A DNA stretch of 64,000 bases from Aureispira sp. CCB-E (GCF_031326345.1 NZ_CP133671.1:186001-250000), one strand, 5' to 3'; counted from the stretch's first letter, positions 24,729 to 34,213 are shown. Program-made: numbers and translations. The notes: a model not told the origin generated them from the sequence alone.

Positions 24729-24995
24729 AATGTTAGCGAAACTAACGACATTTGAAATTATATTTATTTAATTCATAAATCAGTGCCTATCGATACTTGC
24801 GAAGTTTCAAAAGGAAACTATAAAATTTAACATCCCAAAATAATGTCTAAAAAATGCTCTAAAAGCCCTTGTTTTAGGGATTTTTCAGGTCTTTTTTTTG
24901 CGATTTTAGCACTCTATTTTGACTCGTATGTCCTATAAATGCAGACTTATGGTAAAATTAAATATAATTCCGTTTATCGTTAGAACCGCTGGCTG
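24729..24995. repeat. Extra IS-end segment between IS core and right target repeat
   Basis: Starting with AATGTTAGC, this segment has AGCGAAACTAACGAC at 24735-24749 and ATCGTTAGAACCGCTG at 24976-24991, which pair as degenerate inverted repeats (11 of 15) of the same type as the IS ends. It encodes nothing. It could be a non-autonomous derivative of the IS inserted in tandem. Confidence 0.55.
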
Positions 24996-25967
24996 AATGT
25001 TAAGTAAACTTAATTTTAAATTAGTCTGTTCATCAAAAAAACCTTTCCCAAAATACTTTTCATAATCAATACTGCCATCTTCTCCTATTTGAACATGACT
25101 GATGTATTTATCTTTCGTCCCTTCCATAACATCATTTGGATGATTAAAATAATACATCTTTACATCATTTGGAGAAACTATTTTTTTACCTATATATTCT
25201 TGAAATTTATAAATTAGATACTCACTATGAGTTTCTATAAGGAACTGAATATTAAACCTAGAGGCAGCATCAATAAATAACTCTGCCATTTTTGCCTGTA
25301 AAGATGGATGTAGATTGGCTTCAGGTTCTTCTATTAACAAAGTTGAAGGGCTAAAGTATATTGTTTCTCTTTCATAATATCCTTCTTGATGATTAAAATT
25401 ATACTCATATATTCTTTCATGCTTTTGAGCAATAGTAGCTATTTTCATTATGATTGGAAGTAATTGGGATACTCCATATCCCAAATCTACTAGAGGGGTT
25501 TTTGTTCCATCAAAATTAACTAGGAAAATTTTAGTCAAACCAATTGTTTCATCTCTAAAAACTGAAAGTTCTTTTCCTATTTTGAAGCCTTTTTGTTGAT
25601 TTTTTCCACTTTCATTAACCTCTCCTTTCCCAATCCAAAAGTTTATAAAATTTTGAATTGGTAGGTGATTCTCTAAATATATAGAAGAAAAATCTCTTAC
25701 GATTTGAATATCTTCACTATTCTGTTCGTCAATAAACCATTCTCTATTTCTACCTCTTGTAGTTGGTAGAAAATAAACCTTTTTTAAACTATCTATTTTT
25801 TTCTGAACAGCACCTAAAAAATCCCTCTCTATTGCTTTTAATAGATTTGTAAAAAGTGTACTGTTAGGTGTAGTTTGAAACATTGAGGATTTAAACGCAT
25901 CACGAAAATTCTGTTCTTCGTTAGTTTCTTCTTTTTTTTGTTCAGCTCTTATAATATCTTGTTCCAT
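24996..25967 (-). pseudogene. Middle fragment of ATPase-HEPN gene: ATPase C-terminal half
   Basis: This fragment carries the second half of an OLD/DUF3696-like ATPase: signature-like DLGYGVSQLLP, Walker B LLIEEPEANLHP (~215-228 of the fragment), an H-loop in FLIETHSEYLI, and the family end FGKGFFDEQTNLKLSLLNIQ. The ORF runs through the target duplication into the IS and stops at 24933, adding about 20 foreign residues. Walker A is absent because it lies in the upstream ORF. The intervening 17 codons are in the same frame and interrupted by a single TAA, so an ATG at 25967 is probably not the natural start. Confidence 0.83.
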
Positions 25968-26018
25968 TCCATTAAACAGATTAGAAAAGCTATGTTTGAA
26001 ACATTCTAAAAGTTTGTA

Positions 26019-26939
26019 TTAGCTATTCTCCTTTCCTTTAATAAGTTCAGTAGTAATTTTTTGTTCTATTTCTAATAGTTTTGACCTTTCTTCTTCTGAT
26101 AATTCTGAATAATCAGAAAATAAACTTTTTCCTTTGGTGAGCTTTTTAGTAAGTTTTTCGTAGCCATCTTTTTTCTTTTTGGGAAAAGGAAAGTCAAAAA
26201 AGATGCCCCCATACTTTTCAATTCTACTAAACAAGTCAATAGCAAAATAGTCTGCGGTGTTTTCATTAGGTTCAATTCCTTCCTCTATCTCTACAAAAGG
26301 TGTTTCGATGATGAGTTGAAGAATTTTTTTTAAATCAAGGCTTGTTTCCATTTCCCATTCAGGAGCATCATCATAATACTCTCTATAACCTATTATATTA
26401 GACCAATGTAAATATGCTCCATTCCTTACAATCGCAATATTTTTAATCTCATGTGAAACTACTACTTCTTTTTTATCTCCTTTCTTAGGTAGAAAACGGT
26501 TTAATCCATATCTCACTTCTAAAGTTGCACTTATTTCTCGGCGATCTCCAAATTGCATTGGAAATGCAAAGACTAAGTCTTCATCCTCTTCAAAAATAGG
26601 TCGTTCACAGGAAGTAGGGTCATTCTTTTTGTGAAATTCCGAAAGTCTCGAGTACATATGTTGTCTTTGGGGCATTTTTGAGTTTTTAAAAGCCATCATT
26701 GTAACTCGATTAAAGATGCGTTCAAGATTTCCAAGCTCATGTTTCATTGTCTTAAAATCTAAGGTTTCTGAAACAATTCCATCTTTATAATTATGGATCA
26801 AGAACTGTATTGCTTTGAATACAGAGCTTTTTCCTGTATTATTTGTACCTGTGATTAATGTAATTGGTGCAAATTCAAGATTTTCTTTCTTTTTAAAAGT
26901 CCTAAAATTTTGTAGTCCTATTCCTTCTAAATTTGGCAT
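26019..26939 (-). pseudogene. 5' fragment of ATPase-HEPN gene: Walker A half
   Basis: This is the N-terminal 306 residues of an ATPase that opens like OLD/AAA_15 proteins (LQNFRTFKK) with Walker A GTNNTGKS at residues 31-38. It ends in a charged coiled region (EIEQKITTELIKGKENS) at TAA 26019-26021. Translation past that TAA continues in frame (YKLLECFKHSFSNLF) into the next ORF, so one nonsense codon splits the gene. Alternatively the two halves could be expressed as separate subunits. The full gene would be about 845 residues. Confidence 0.8.
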
Positions 26940-27207
26940 TATGTAGTTTGTTATTTTTAATGCTAATGAGCAGTTGAAAATTCAATATAGTCAATGTACC
27001 TGTTTAAAAAAATTATACCGAGAAGCTATTTTAGCTATTTTAAAATTCTTATTTAACTTTAAAATATATACTGATTTTCAATCCTTTTGATCTATACCTT
27101 ATTCATATCATTCCTATCTATTCTAACTCACAGAAAATACTATTAGCAATTACCATCACTTATGAAAGAGGAAAATGCACCAAAGTTCAAACTATGTTCA
27201 AACCAGA

Positions 27208-27242
27208 CAAAAAAAAGAGTTTGAACAAAACGCTCAAACCCT
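27208..27242 (-). terminator. Intrinsic terminator of tRNA-Pro
   Basis: On the minus strand a 9-bp stem (27234-27242 with 27216-27224, one G-T pair) is followed by eight T. It lies 14 bases after the tRNA 3' end. Confidence 0.85.
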
Positions 27243-27256
27243 TTATATATTGTTAG

Positions 27257-27329
27257 TCGGGATGACTGGACTTGAACCAGCGACCTCACGCCCCCCAGAC
27301 GCGTACTCTACCAACTGAGCTACATCCCG
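27257..27329 (-). tRNA. tRNA-Pro (anticodon GGG)
   Basis: The minus strand folds into a 73-nt cloverleaf: acceptor CGGGATG with CATCCCG, the D-arm GCTCAGTTGGTAGAG, an anticodon stem CGCGT/GCGTG around loop CTGGGGG, and the T-loop TTCAAGT. The discriminator is A, and the CCA is not encoded. The anticodon GGG gives proline. Confidence 0.95.
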
Positions 27330-27550
27330 CCAATCTTCTACAGCGAAGAAGGGCTGCTAAGGTACAGTCTTTTTTTATTTTTTCCAAAAAATAAGATTTC
27401 ATTGATATACATTTTTTGTACTTGCCAGTAAATCCCAAAGAAGCACATACATAGCTCGCGATTCTATAGTTAGAAGACACTAAAAGATCTACCTACATTA
27501 TAACATGAATTATGGAATTCAATTGACTAGGTTAAACATACTGGGCACAC

Positions 27551-27585
27551 AACAAAAAATGACTTCCTAAAGCAGGAAGTCATTT
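27551..27585 (-). terminator. Intrinsic terminator of the sigma/anti-sigma operon
   Basis: There is a perfect 12-bp stem (27574-27585 with 27557-27568) and a 5-nt loop. On the minus strand it is followed by a run of T. Confidence 0.85.
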
Positions 27586-27614
27586 GTATAAAATTTGAGT
27601 TATTGGTATCTCGT

Positions 27615-28406
27615 TTAAAGTTGCCCTAACACTTGAACAGCATCCTCTTGGTGGATGTGCCCTTTTTGAAGTGTAATTTCTTGAAGCAATTTTTTAGCAG
27701 CCTCTGTATGATCCAACTTAATTTTTCCCAATGCCCACATCCATTCTGCTTCTTGTTTGTAAGAGGAATCTCTGCCGTTTAAAATTTGCTCCAAGGTATT
27801 GATAGCACTTGTAGTCTTGTTTGTTGCCAATTGAGCTACCCCTAACACCAACATAGATTGATAGTCTTTGGATGCTTTTTCTGGGTAGGTATTCATATAA
27901 TCTTTCAATAAATCAATTGACTTTCTATATTCTTGCTTTTGATAAGCTGTAAATGCGCTTTTTTTAATTTGCTCTGCTGTCGAAATAGTTTGACCACTAG
28001 CACGAGTAGATTCGATGTGAACAGCAATTGATTGAGAAGCTGCAAAATGTTGGTCAAAAACACTTGGCAACATCAAATTGTAGGTAATCGTACAGCAAAC
28101 TAGTAAAGCAACGGCTGCTGCAACAGCATACAGTTTTCTCATAGGTCGAACCACTGCGCCAGTACTACTACTCATAGGAACTACATTATCTTCTTTCTGA
28201 TATTTTGCTTCCATCTTTTTCAAATTCAATTGAAATTGTTCGATGTGCAATGCTTCTAGTCCATTATAAATTTGCTTATAGTCGTTAACTTCTTGCTTAA
28301 AACTAGGGTCCTCACTCATGAGTTGTTTTAAATAGGCTTTATCAGCTCCCTTGAGGGTGCCTCGATGATAGGCTTCAATCAGTCTACTTTTGTCTACTTT
28401 TGCCAT
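27615..28406 (-). CDS. Membrane anti-sigma-like protein with TPR-like periplasmic domain
   Basis: This 263-residue protein has a soluble N-terminal ~90 residues (KVDKSRLIEAYHRGTLKGAD, resembling an anti-sigma N-domain), one transmembrane helix at ~93-110 (YAVAAAVALLVCCTITYN), and a C-terminal helical domain with tandem TPR-like repeats (AFTAYQKQEYRKSIDLLKDY and AINTLEQILNG). It follows the ECF sigma gene by 68 bases on the same strand, so it is most likely its membrane-bound regulator. The sigma-binding role is inferred from context. Confidence 0.75.
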   Translation of the reverse strand: MAKVDKSRLIEAYHRGTLKGADKAYLKQLMSEDPSFKQEVNDYKQIYNGLEALHIEQFQLNLKKMEAKYQKEDNVVPMSSSTGAVVRPMRKLYAVAAAVALLVCCTITYNLMLPSVFDQHFAASQSIAVHIESTRASGQTISTAEQIKKSAFTAYQKQEYRKSIDLLKDYMNTYPEKASKDYQSMLVLGVAQLATNKTTSAINTLEQILNGRDSSYKQEAEWMWALGKIKLDHTEAAKKLLQEITLQKGHIHQEDAVQVLGQL

Positions 28407-28474
28407 GACTGTATTTGGTTTATTATATTTGGTGAGGTAATTGTCTTCTTAGTCGCTTAAATTAGTTTTGATAA

Positions 28475-29059
28475 TTATAGAAAGTTTGAATCTTTTTTTT
28501 CTGCTACCATTTCTCTAAGTTTCTTTAAACATAAAGATTTTCTTTTTCGGACAACTCGTTCATCACTATATCCCATTTCGTGTACGACTGCTTCGGCAGA
28601 ATATCCTTGAATAAACATTAACTCTAGTAGTCTCTTGCAAGGATTTCCTATTTCATTGAGCAGATGTCGTACCAATTCTTTCTGATGCTCGTTTTGATAA
28701 TTATCAAACACATTAGTATCTAAATGATTATCGATTGCATTTGTATTACTAACGTCGTCTAAATTAACTAGCCTATTGTGTTTATCTCGAAATTTTTCTC
28801 GAAATAAATTTTTTCCAATAGAAAAAAGATACGTTTTTATGGTACTAGTTAAACTTGTCAATTTTTCATTCCTGACATTTAGATACAAAATCGTATATGC
28901 TTTTTGATAGATTTCTACTGCATCTTCTGACTCACATTGATAGGATTGAGATGCCCATACCAAAAAGGGTTGACGATTATCATCATAGAGTTTTTCTAGA
29001 ACTTTTGGATCGCCTCTTTTTATAGCTTCTAAAATCTGATTATCTTTCTTTTCAAGCAT
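28475..29059 (-). CDS. ECF-type RNA polymerase sigma factor
   Basis: This 194-residue protein has the two ECF sigma regions. Region 2 (~20-95) includes YDDNRQPFLVWASQSYQ, the helix DAVEIYQKAYTILYLNV and the -10 recognition helix IKTYLFSIGKNLFREKF. Region 4 (~130-185) includes LLELMFIQGYSAEAVVHEMG with the HTH followed by RKRKSLCLKKLRE. It directs transcription of an unknown regulon, probably an envelope response given the downstream membrane partner. The first Met gives a normal length. Confidence 0.88.
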   Translation of the reverse strand: MLEKKDNQILEAIKRGDPKVLEKLYDDNRQPFLVWASQSYQCESEDAVEIYQKAYTILYLNVRNEKLTSLTSTIKTYLFSIGKNLFREKFRDKHNRLVNLDDVSNTNAIDNHLDTNVFDNYQNEHQKELVRHLLNEIGNPCKRLLELMFIQGYSAEAVVHEMGYSDERVVRKRKSLCLKKLREMVAEKKDSNFL

Positions 29060-29609
29060 TTATGAATAGAATTAGTAAAGTGTTACCGTTACCAGTATAT
29101 TAAAGAAAAAAAAATTAATAAAAAATCTGTCTGTATTTAATTTCTTTATAATCTTCATTAAATAAAATTGCATTTCATAACTTACAGAGCTCATTAGGTG
29201 TTATTTAGAGGGAATATTTTATATAATTGGCAAATCTATCCACCTAAAATATTATTTTATTTAAAATAAAAAATAATTCATTTCAATAAAAAACAAAAAC
29301 GCAGTGCCAAACTCTAAGTCTTTTATATACGCTTTGTATGTTATAATATCCTCTCTAAAATTTAAAGAGGTCTACACAAACTATTCTTCTTTATAATTGT
29401 AATAAATATAGCCTTTTTTATTAAAAAAGACTAATCTTGCATCTATCTGTTTTTATGGGGTTTTCGAGGGTACTAGTCGAAAAAAAACTATATTTTAGGA
29501 GCTTTTAATTAATTTTAAAGCTCTAAAAGAAGTTACATTAAAAGTAAACGCACTTTTTAATTACTCCTAAAGTTACACTTTTCCTAATCATTATTAAAAT
29601 AAAAAACTT
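29060..29609. other. Divergent regulatory region, no gene seen
   Basis: These 550 very AT-rich bases lie between the sigma gene and the M16 gene. GTTACCGTTACC at 29082-29093 (GGTAAC twice on the minus strand) lies 23-34 bases before the sigma ATG and may be its own promoter element. An imperfect stem of about 14 bp, roughly 29492-29526, sits before the M16 gene. Confidence 0.4.
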
Positions 29610-32582
29610 ATGAATAACGCATCTAAGTTTTTAGCATTGTTTCTTTTTATCTTGCTAGGTTATGCAGAAATGGGCTGTAAAAGTTCGTCGGATACAACAT
29701 CTAGCAACAAGAACAAAGAAAAAGAAACTGTTGCTAAATCAGATACGAATGCTCCTTCACCTGTTAGTGGTTTAGGCAGCTTAGGTTCTACGGCAACAAC
29801 AGATGCAGCCAAAGAGGGTGCCAGTGGAATGGATGCCAAGCTACCTTTCTCTCCTGAAGTACGTACAGGCAAACTTGACAATGGTATGCAGTATTATATT
29901 AGAAAAAATGCAACACCAGAAAACCGTATCGAACTTCGCTTAGCTGTTGATGCTGGTTCTATGCAAGAAGACGACGACCAACAAGGTTTGGCGCATTTTG
30001 TAGAACATATGGCATTTAATGGTACGACTAATTTTGAAAAAAATGACTTGATCAACTTCTTAGAAAAAACAGGAGTTCGTTTTGGAGCAGATTTGAATGC
30101 TTATACTAGTTTTGACGAAACTGTTTATATGCTGCAATTGCCTACAGACAAAGAAGGTTTGGTAGACAAGGGATTGTTGGTTATGAGCGATTGGGCAACA
30201 GGCATTACATTTGCAACAGAAGAGATTGACAAAGAACGTGGTGTCATTCAGTCTGAGTGGAGAACGGGATTAGGTGCTAGTGAAAGAATGCGCCAAGTTT
30301 GGTGGCCTAAGGTGTTCTACAATACTCGCTATGCAGATCGCTTGCCAATTGGATTGATGGATATTATCCAAAATGCTCCGCACGATCGTTTCCGTCGATT
30401 CTACAGAGACTGGTATCGTCCCAACCTACAAGCTATCATTGTTGTTGGTGATTTGGATGTAGATGAAATGGAGAAAAAAATTAAGGAAAAATTCAGTGGC
30501 TTGAAAAATCCTGAAAATCCTAGAGAGAAAAAATTGTACGAAGTTCCTAATCATAAAGAAACATTTGTGGCAATTGCAACAGATAAAGAAGCTACAGGAA
30601 TCAGTTTGCAATTGTATACTAAACACGATGCTCAAAAAATTAATACCTTAGATGACTACAGAACTTCTTTGATGCACCAACTGTATAACTCAATGATGAG
30701 TAGCCGCTTTGATGAGATTGCTCAACAAAACGATGCTCCATTTATTAGTGCAGGGGCAGGATATGGTAATTTTGTTCGCTCTAAAGATGCTTACTATGCT
30801 TCTGCTCAACCTAAAGAAGATGGTATCTTGGGTAGTTTGAACATTTTGCTACGTGAAAATCAACGTGTTTTGCAACATGGTTTTACTGACTCAGAATTAG
30901 AGCGTCAAAAATTGGCTTTGGAAAAATTGGCAGAACGTCAATATAAAGAGCGTGACAAGAGTCGCTCTGCTAACTTGGCAATGGAATGTGTTTATCATTT
31001 CTTAAACGATGCTCCTTTGTTTGGTGCTGAAAAAGAGATGAAATTGGTCAAAGAATTTTTGCCAACTATTAAGCTTGAAGAAATCAACCAGTTGGCAAAA
31101 GATTGGATCAAAGAAGAAAATAGAGCGATTGTTCTTACCGCACCAGACAAAGAAAGTGTGGTTTTGCCTACAGAGGAGGAAATTAGAAAAGTACTTGAAA
31201 CCGCTAAGGATTTGAAGCCAGAGCCTTATAAAGACAAGTTCTTAGATATGCCTTTGATGGCTAAAACACCTACTGCTGGTAAAGTTGTAGATACAAAAAA
31301 GATCACTAAAGATGATTTAGAAATTACTGAATACACTTTGTCTAATGGTGTTCGTGTGATCTTGAAACCAACAGATTTTAAAAATGACCAAATTCTGCTA
31401 ACGGCATACAGCCCTGGAGGACATTCTTTGTATGACGATAAAGATTTTGTTACAGCACAAAATGCTGCCAACATTGTTGATGAAGCAGGTCTTGGAGAAT
31501 TTGATCTAATTGCTTTAGAGAAAAAACTAACTGGTGCTACTGTACAAATTGGTCCTTACATTGGTGAGTTGTACGAAGGGTTCTCTGGTTCTTCTTCTGT
31601 TGAAGATTTTGAAACCATGTTGAAACTTGTTCACCTATATGGAACAAATCCTAGAAAAGATAAGGAGTCGTTTACTCGTGTTATGGATCAGACCAAAGAA
31701 CAATTGCGTAACTTGAGTGCTAATCCTATGTTGTATTTCCAAACAGAAATTCAAAAAATTAAGACTGGTAATCATCCAAGACGCAAGGTTGTTCCTGCTG
31801 AAGAAGACATTGACAAAATTGACTTTGAGCGTGTTTATGAGATTTACAACGATCGTTTTTCTGATTTTAGTGACTTTACTTTTGTTTTGGTAGGTAACTT
31901 TGAGCCTGAAACAATTAAGCCTCAATTAGAGTTGTACTTAGGATCTTTGCCAAGCACCAATAGAAAAGAAAAAGGTAAAGATGTTGGGGTTAAATATCCA
32001 ACCAATACAAGCACTAGTAATCTCAAAAAAGGATTGGCTCCACAAGCGAATGTTTATATGGGATTTGTACAAGAAGAAGATTGGTCTCAAGAAAAAGCGT
32101 ACCATGTATCTTCTATGGCAAAAGTATTGAGCATTATGGTTCGTGAAAACCTTAGAGAAGACAAAGGGGGTGTTTATAGTCCTTATGTAGGGGGTGGCAT
32201 GAACCAAGAACCTAAAGGAGTTTCAGATGTTACGGTATTTTTCCAATGTGCTCCTGAGGATGTGGAAACATTGGTTGAAGCTGTAAAAGAGGAAATCAAA
32301 TCTTTGCAAGAGAATGGTCCTTCTGATGAGAATTTCAACAAAATTAGAGAAACACAACGCCGTTCTCGTGAAAGTGATTTAGAGAAAAACCGTTTTTGGT
32401 TAAATACATTGACGAACTATTATAGAACGGATAGAGATTTAGCTCAAATCAAAGGCTATGATCAATTAGTTGAGAATTTGACTAAAGAAGATATTCAAAA
32501 AGCAGCCAAACAATTTTTAGACTTAGAAAAATCTATTATTGTGACGGTTAAACCTGAAAAGGAAGAGGTTAAAGGACCTTAG
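29610..32582 (+). CDS. M16-family zinc metallopeptidase lipoprotein
   Basis: This 990-residue exported peptidase has a lipoprotein signal ending at a lipobox (YAEMGC, Cys ~23) followed by a Ser/Asn/Lys-rich linker. The first M16 domain begins at ~88 and has the inverted zinc motif HFVEH (~129-133) with a downstream glutamate. Further M16 domains fill the chain; the second half (from ~570) is the inactive-type partner with ITEYTLSNGVRVILKP. Two halves in one chain match the pitrilysin/PqqL layout. It probably degrades peptides in the periplasm or at the outer membrane. A strong terminator follows. Confidence 0.93.
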   Translation: MNNASKFLALFLFILLGYAEMGCKSSSDTTSSNKNKEKETVAKSDTNAPSPVSGLGSLGSTATTDAAKEGASGMDAKLPFSPEVRTGKLDNGMQYYIRKNATPENRIELRLAVDAGSMQEDDDQQGLAHFVEHMAFNGTTNFEKNDLINFLEKTGVRFGADLNAYTSFDETVYMLQLPTDKEGLVDKGLLVMSDWATGITFATEEIDKERGVIQSEWRTGLGASERMRQVWWPKVFYNTRYADRLPIGLMDIIQNAPHDRFRRFYRDWYRPNLQAIIVVGDLDVDEMEKKIKEKFSGLKNPENPREKKLYEVPNHKETFVAIATDKEATGISLQLYTKHDAQKINTLDDYRTSLMHQLYNSMMSSRFDEIAQQNDAPFISAGAGYGNFVRSKDAYYASAQPKEDGILGSLNILLRENQRVLQHGFTDSELERQKLALEKLAERQYKERDKSRSANLAMECVYHFLNDAPLFGAEKEMKLVKEFLPTIKLEEINQLAKDWIKEENRAIVLTAPDKESVVLPTEEEIRKVLETAKDLKPEPYKDKFLDMPLMAKTPTAGKVVDTKKITKDDLEITEYTLSNGVRVILKPTDFKNDQILLTAYSPGGHSLYDDKDFVTAQNAANIVDEAGLGEFDLIALEKKLTGATVQIGPYIGELYEGFSGSSSVEDFETMLKLVHLYGTNPRKDKESFTRVMDQTKEQLRNLSANPMLYFQTEIQKIKTGNHPRRKVVPAEEDIDKIDFERVYEIYNDRFSDFSDFTFVLVGNFEPETIKPQLELYLGSLPSTNRKEKGKDVGVKYPTNTSTSNLKKGLAPQANVYMGFVQEEDWSQEKAYHVSSMAKVLSIMVRENLREDKGGVYSPYVGGGMNQEPKGVSDVTVFFQCAPEDVETLVEAVKEEIKSLQENGPSDENFNKIRETQRRSRESDLEKNRFWLNTLTNYYRTDRDLAQIKGYDQLVENLTKEDIQKAAKQFLDLEKSIIVTVKPEKEEVKGP

Positions 32583-32603
32583 TCTTATTGCTTCTTAACA
32601 TTA

Positions 32604-32645
32604 AAAAAAGCTTGTTTGTCGATTGACAAACAAGCTTTTTTTATA
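32604..32645 (+). terminator. Strong intrinsic terminator
   Basis: A perfect 17-bp stem (32604-32620 with 32625-32641) has a 4-nt loop and T-rich 3' end. It can work for both strands. Confidence 0.92.
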
Positions 32646-32688
32646 AATAAAATTCTACTAAGAATCATCTCATGGCTAAACAAAGTGG

Positions 32689-33207
32689 TTAATCTGTAGT
32701 ACTGTAGATAATTTGTCCGCTGTGTACCTCCCATCCTTTATCTAGGTTAAAACGCTTGTATTTTGTAATCAAAATAATGCCGACCACAGCACCAACTACA
32801 GCAGCAGCAATAACAGTTCCTCCTAAAGTAACATTACCTAGCAAGGTTGCGCCTACTATGAGTCCTGTGAAACTGGCTCCTAAGGTTATGCCTCCCACCA
32901 AAACTTCTTGTGAACTCACACGACCTCCAATCATAGCACAATCATTAAATTGGATTTCTTTTCCATCAATAACCATTGCTCCTTCCTTGATATCTTCCAA
33001 GGTTCCTTTTTGAACTTTTTGAGCATCCCCACGCAATTTGTATTTCACGCGTCCTCCTTGGCTTACTAGCTTTTTTTTATCCTTCATTGTATGTTCAAAA
33101 ACCAATACCTTTAGAGTTCTGGTATCATCTATTAATTTTTGTCCTTTCAAATTGGTATTTAATAATAAAAAGCAGGCAATTAGGATTGTGATAGAATTGA
33201 TTTTCAT
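32689..33207 (-). CDS. Small exported protein with glycine-zipper segment
   Basis: This 172-residue protein has a signal peptide (MKINSITILIACFLLLNTNLKG), a beta-rich middle (~30-100), and a long Gly/Ala/Val-rich hydrophobic stretch (~108-150: VGGITLGASFTGLIVGATLL and following) that looks like a glycine zipper or a membrane pair. It ends with a polar tail. No family is recognised. It is divergent from the next gene with a 67-base shared upstream region. Confidence 0.7.
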   Translation of the reverse strand: MKINSITILIACFLLLNTNLKGQKLIDDTRTLKVLVFEHTMKDKKKLVSQGGRVKYKLRGDAQKVQKGTLEDIKEGAMVIDGKEIQFNDCAMIGGRVSSQEVLVGGITLGASFTGLIVGATLLGNVTLGGTVIAAAVVGAVVGIILITKYKRFNLDKGWEVHSGQIIYSTTD

Positions 33208-33274
33208 AGTAAATACTATTTTTTTTTAGTATATTAGACAGGCAATTCTCTGTTGCTATCTAAAACAAAATTTT

Positions 33275-34213
33275 ATGTCTTTATTTTCTAAATATAAACT
33301 CAATTATTTAATTCCTATTGCCTTTGTGGGAATTCTTTTGCTTTCTGCATTTCCCAATAGTAGCAAAATAAAGAAAACCAAGCCTCTAGCAATTGTGAAT
33401 TCCAAATTTGATAAATACTGGTACCAAGGTAAAGCTGAAATTACAAGCTACCAATTGAAACAAGCGCGTTATGGTGAAATTAGAGAAGGATCGGCTGTAT
33501 TTGTCTTTGTAACAGAGCCATTTTCAAAATCCAAACAAGTTAAACTTAACAATACGACTAGAAATAAAGAGGATGTTGTCCAAGTCTTAAAAATGAATTT
33601 TACGAAGAAATTTACGACGGGCATTTACGACTACTCTATCCTTCAATCTATTTTTACTCCCATTGATTTAAAAAATTACAAAAATAGCATAAAAGTCACC
33701 ACAAGTCTGCAAGAATGGTGTGGGCATACGTATACACAACTCAACTTACAATCTTACAAATACAAGGTCTTGCTCAAATCTTACTTTGAAACCGAAGGTG
33801 ATCAAGAGTATCAAGTAGAACAAGCGATGTTGGAAGATGAAATTTGGAACCTTATTAGAATTTCCCCTAATGCCCTCCCTATTGGTGACATACAATTGAT
33901 TCCCAACACCGCTACGACACGATTGCGACATACTCGACTCGATGTCGAAAATGCATTTGCGACACTAAACGATCATGAATCTAATAAGGGACTGATGACG
34001 TATAAAGTAGAGTTTGTAGAGTCACAGCGCACCTTAACAATTGATTATCACAAGAAATTTCCTCATGAAATTGAAGGATGGACAGAAACCTATATTGATA
34101 ATGGTAAAGAATTAACTACCAAAGCAACGCGTATCAAAACAATTTTATCAGATTACTGGAATAAATATCAAGTCAAAGACGAATCTATGCGTCAAGAATT
34201 GGGCTTGGAATAA
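33275..34213 (+). CDS. Exported hypothetical protein
   Basis: This 312-residue protein has an N-terminal hydrophobic segment at ~10-27 (YLIPIAFVGILLLSAF) that serves as signal or anchor. The body is beta-rich, with KYWYQGKAEITSYQLKQARYG and QEWCGHTYTQLNL segments that I associate with a conserved Bacteroidota family of unknown function (sometimes mislabelled as Maf). There is no lipobox. It ends 46 bases before a 138-bp repeat. Confidence 0.7.
   Translation: MSLFSKYKLNYLIPIAFVGILLLSAFPNSSKIKKTKPLAIVNSKFDKYWYQGKAEITSYQLKQARYGEIREGSAVFVFVTEPFSKSKQVKLNNTTRNKEDVVQVLKMNFTKKFTTGIYDYSILQSIFTPIDLKNYKNSIKVTTSLQEWCGHTYTQLNLQSYKYKVLLKSYFETEGDQEYQVEQAMLEDEIWNLIRISPNALPIGDIQLIPNTATTRLRHTRLDVENAFATLNDHESNKGLMTYKVEFVESQRTLTIDYHKKFPHEIEGWTETYIDNGKELTTKATRIKTILSDYWNKYQVKDESMRQELGLE

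Larger units (their letters stand above)
23307..24995 (-). mobile_element. Insertion sequence (IS4-like DDE type) interrupting the ATPase-HEPN gene
   Basis: The insertion between the exact 9-bp repeats is 1,689 bp. A 16-bp perfect inverted repeat, CAGCAATTCTAACGAT at 23307-23322 and its complement at 24713-24728, brackets a 1,422-bp core carrying the transposase. The core is followed by an imperfect copy of the target repeat (AATGTTAGC, 24729-24737) and a 258-bp segment that ends in a second version of the right inverted repeat (24976-24991). The structure suggests a tandem or nested arrangement. A 9-bp duplication fits IS4-group elements. Confidence 0.85.

Noticed and set aside
27257-27329. 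Attachment site (att) within tRNA-Pro
   Set aside because: I found no integrase gene and no repeated tRNA 3' end, so an integration event is not supported.
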